Shown one piece after another: positions 29,022 to 31,525 of a stretch of DNA of 31,525 nucleotides (positions within the stretch are counted from its first letter, which is position 1; each line of letters begins with the position of its first letter). The notes under the pieces are model-generated. The model made no database searches. It was not told the DNA's origin and saw only the letters and a program-made list of their open reading frames with translations. Origin of the DNA: Chara braunii (taxonomy: Eukaryota; Streptophyta; Charophyceae; Charales; Characeae); assembly GCA_003427395.1 (NCBI GenBank), contig BFEA01001168.1:104671-136195 (forward strand). The letters are read 5' to 3'. The translations under genes and the position numbers were made by a program.

Positions 29022-29811
29022 CTACGGACCTGTCTACAGTAGGCCATCTCGGTCATCCTTTGCCTTTTTCGGGCTAGCTTCGGGACGGCCCGTTCCATCA
29101 AATCGGTGTACCTTTTGGCCTTGGCCTTGAGGGCTGCACGCGTGTCTCTACCCCCTGCTTCGGCAATTTCCGAGTTACTCCGGTAATCGACACANGGGAG
29201 GCTATTAGTTCGAAGTTGAAAGGGGGTGAACCCCGTAGACTCGTGAGGGGTGGCCCGGTGGATGCCGACGATCTGATATACGATCTCGGGCCACGGACGC
29301 GTGTCGTGTGCCGCTAAGTTCCTGCGAAGGGCGGTTTTAATCATACGGTTGGCATTCTCAGCCAACCCGTTCGACTGGGACACGTGGGGTGTCGTATGTG
29401 TCTCTTATACACATCTAGATGTGTATAAGAGACAGCTACGGACCTGTCTACCGTGGGCCAGTTCGGTCATCCTTTGCCTTTTTCGGGCTAGCTTCGGGAC
29501 GGCCCGTTCCATCAAATCGGTGTACCTTTTGGCCTTGGCCTTGAGGGCTGCACGCGTGTCTCTACCCCCTGCTTCGGCAATTTCCGAGTTACTCCGGTAA
29601 TCGACACAAGGGAGGCTATTAGTTCGAAGTTGAAAGGGGGTGAACCCCGTAGACTCGTGATGGGTGGCCAGGTGGATGCCGACGATCTGATATACGATCT
29701 CGGGCCACGGACGCGTGTCGTGTGCCGCTAAGTTCCTGCGAAGGGCGGTTTTAATCATACGGTTGGCATTCTCGGCCAACCCGTTCGACTGGGATACGTG
29801 GGGTGCTGTAT
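29022..29811. repeat. 376-bp near-duplicate on both sides of an adapter
   Basis: Bases 29022-29397 and 29436-29811 align without gaps at an offset of 414 but differ at roughly ten sites, for example near both ends. They are the same integrase segment from two slightly different element copies, separated by the junction adapter. This is an assembly chimera, not a biological tandem duplication. Confidence 0.85.
29399..29435. other. Nextera mate-pair junction adapter (contaminant)
   Basis: TGTCTCTTATACACATCT is joined to AGATGTGTATAAGAGACAG, its inverted partner. These are two Tn5 mosaic ends head to head, the circularisation junction of Nextera mate-pair libraries (37 of 38 nt present exactly). 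Translated, it gives the SYTHLDVYKRQ peptide seen in many contaminated protein predictions. It is not part of the genome. Confidence 0.97.
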
Positions 29812-30816
29812 GTCGGAGCGTTACGCCCCTTCGCGCAAGTAGTTCTTCTACCTCACCTTTAAATTCAGATTTATTGTCGGTTAGAATTTCTTCAGTATCT
29901 AGATGGGTATAGAGGAACCGTTCGATGTACGTGGTTATTTCTGCGGCTTTTCAGGTCTTACAGGGATAGACCTCGATGTACTTGGAAAAATGATCTATTA
30001 ATACTAACACGATAGAATATTCACAGCGGTTTGGGCCAGGTGGTACGTCAAAATCTGTCGTGTCCATACTGACTCGCTGGAAAGGACACTCGACTTTCGT
30101 TGGCACGATCGTGTTTGGTCCCCGTATAGGGGCGCGATCAGCGGCATAGACCAGACAGTTAGCGACAATGTATTTGACATCATCTCGTATATTGGACCAG
30201 AACCATCGATTCTGGTCTACAGTTGCCTCTGTGACACGTATCGCGAAATGAGCGGCCTGTTCCTTGTGAGCAGATCGGGTCCAATCGTATCTCTGGAAGG
30301 GATGGGGAACTGTCAGCCACGAACCCGATCCGTCAGTTTTACGTTTTTCCAAATGACCGTTGATCCATCGATAGTCCCGAGATCTCTCGGTCACCCTACG
30401 TCTGTCGTGTTTGGTGAGATAGCCCAATGATAATCCCGCTAATTTCGCCAATAAAATTTTATCCGTCCAGACTTCCGCCCGTCGGTATTTTTTGTCGTAT
30501 TCAGGACCGTCCGTACGGGCAGCCTCGAATTGAACCTCCGTAGGGAATTTGTTCATTCTACACAGGGGGCACATTCATTCCTTGCTACTCGTTCGATATC
30601 GAACGCAGGCTCCGTGTGCACGATTGACACACGTGGCACATTCCACCCGATCGACAAATCCGGTCTCGAAGGGATGACAGTCGACCCCGTAAACCCGTGC
30701 AATATAGGTGCAAAAATAGCAGAATTTATCGGGGCGGGTGTCGAAGAAGCTGAGGACGTAAGAGGGGCAGAATTAATAGGAGAAGAAGGGGTTGTGGAGG
30801 CAGGTGGGGTAGTCAT

Positions 30817-31040
30817 GATGACAGAAGGGGAGAGACGGGACTGAATTGTGGAGAGAGTAGAGCAGGCAAATTAGTCCTTGTGTCACTTACTGCTTCGACA
30901 AAATCTCCACTTGGCCGTACCGATGTGGGAAAACCCGGTGAGGGGCGCCTGCTCGTTCGCTGAAGCCAAGGGCTGCGGCGTCTGTCACCCGCCGTACCCG
31001 CTTCAAAGGTCTTCAGCAACCAACAGGATGATGAAGTTTT
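30817..31040 (-). pseudogene. Tail of RT-RNase H ORF, gypsy copy 2
   Basis: On the minus strand, before the PHD-integrase ATG, a short frame reads PHRYGQVEILSKQ and stops. Copy 1 ends its RT-RNase H ORF with EPKYGQVAVL and then a basic stretch. The match is short but correctly placed. Here the stop lies about 75 nt before the integrase ATG, so the direct ATGGGTGA overlap of copy 1 is not conserved at this junction. Similarity fades out at about 31040, which I take as the breakpoint of copy 2. Confidence 0.45.
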
Positions 31041-31525
31041 GCTCTGCCTGTCACATGCTTTGCTATGTATGAAGGTTCATACGATCAGTCAATATAAAAG
31101 TAAAATATGAAAAGACNGCTCAAACCCACAGATCTGAGATACGCACAAATATCNGATACAGTCTAGATATATGAAGGACTGCAGGAGGGGGCATCCGCAA
31201 AATTTTCCGTTGACNGTGACTAACTCGCAGCCTCCCCTTACTACTGGGGGTAATTCAGAATCTGTTACCAACTCCGAGGCATAACTGGAATTTGATTAAT
31301 CGCCACAGATAGACTCTCAACTTGANGAGTTTTACCGTCAATGCACGACCCTCGCAGGAGTTGAGTGTAATTTGAGAAGAAACCTCCCTATAACATCTAT
31401 GAGTTAAGTGCATACAGTTTTACAGAATTGTTGACCAGAGATAAACTGACAGTGTGTCTACCTATCAAACATGCCCTCCTGGTAACTCTCAGGTTGATCT
31501 CTAAAGGAGGTACACAATATGACCA
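31041..31525. other. Unassigned sequence at the window end
   Basis: More AT-rich than the gypsy DNA, with N bases at 31117, 31154, 31215 and 31326. I see no convincing coding frame, repeat or RNA gene. It is unrelated to the internal region of copy 1 that would be expected here (RNase H and RT), so copy 2 is cut off at this boundary or the assembly is joined wrongly. Confidence 0.5.

Larger units (their letters stand above)
28673..30816 (-). pseudogene. PHD finger - integrase of gypsy copy 2
   Basis: It opens at ATG 30816 with a Thr/Ser/Pro linker (STTPSSP, as in copy 1), shifts frame near 30750, then shows the finger at 30560-30721 with all eight ligands: CYFC, C-x2-C-x4-H-x2-C and C-x2-C. 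A TGA at 30575 stands where copy 1 has the Trp before the last CPLC. Integrase follows, with MDTTD, LTDN and the Glu of NGLAENANR; the last two catalytic residues are again 34 apart. The second Cys of the zinc-binding pair is Tyr (NCLVY), and there is a TGA at 29951. An adapter and a 376-bp duplication (414 nt together, in frame) interrupt the core. The C-terminus has KLAPKFSGCFRVVEL and an acidic Ser-rich tail. Confidence 0.82.
23607..31040 (-). mobile_element. Ty3/gypsy element copy 2 (3' half, related subfamily)
   Basis: On the minus strand, reading from high to low coordinates: the tail of RT-RNase H, PHD-integrase, ORF3, ORF4, ORF5, the junction motif and a 2.67-kb 3' LTR. Order and start/stop overlaps match copy 1, but the proteins are clearly diverged, so it is a different subfamily. 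Gag, protease, most of RT and the 5' LTR are absent; sequence after about 31040 is unrelated. A mate-pair adapter at 29399-29435 inside the integrase means that the two sides may have been joined wrongly. Stops at 27475, 27850, 29951 and 30575 and a frameshift near 30750 show decay. Confidence 0.85.

Noticed and set aside
29301-29600. Plus-strand ORF containing SYTHLDVYKRQ
   Set aside because: Translated adapter sequence plus the antisense of integrase.

Overview
The window looks like repeat-rich nuclear DNA of a plant-type eukaryote. The LINE carries a reverse-transcriptase-associated zinc domain (zf-RVT type) at its C-terminus, and the LTR element has a primer site resembling the initiator-Met tRNA site common in plant LTR elements. 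Codon use and low-complexity style made me think of a charophyte alga such as Chara, but that is only a guess. I see no host gene, rRNA, tRNA or CRISPR array. Almost everything is retrotransposon, with several assembly scars.

Layout: (1) 1-8740 (+) is a decayed L1-type LINE. It has a very long ORF1 (zinc knuckle, acidic linker, unrecognised C-terminal domain), an ORF2 (APE endonuclease, RT, zf-RVT) and a 25-nt poly(A) tail. (2) 8741-9680 is non-coding DNA built of diverged tandem repeats. (3) 9681-22130 (+) is a nearly complete Ty3/gypsy element (copy 1). It has ~2.35-kb LTRs, each with a TATA box and a leader ORF ('ORF0'). Inside are Gag, protease, RT-RNase H, an integrase ORF that begins with a PHD-like zinc finger, and three extra ORFs (ORF3, ORF4, ORF5) after the integrase. 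(4) 22131-23606 is a spacer with no recognised gene. (5) 23607-about 31040 (-) is the 3' half of a related but clearly diverged element (copy 2), from the RNase H tail through PHD-integrase, ORF3, ORF4, ORF5 and a 2.67-kb 3' LTR with its own ORF0. (6) 31041-31525 is unassigned.

The main discovery candidate is this gypsy family's gene content. Comparing the two diverged copies shows conserved sense-strand proteins that standard Ty3/gypsy elements lack: a Cys4-His-Cys3 PHD-like finger at the start of the integrase polypeptide, ORF3 and ORF4 joined to the gene before them by 4-nt ATGA stop/start overlaps in both copies, ORF5, and an LTR-leader ORF0. Together they suggest a polycistronic retroelement RNA using termination-reinitiation. 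All functions beyond the core enzymes are unknown.

Cautions: two direct repeats split by a single N (3264-3454 and 16603-16753) look like badly closed gaps. A Nextera mate-pair junction adapter is embedded at 29399-29435 between two diverged 376-bp copies, so the two sides of copy 2 may come from different loci.
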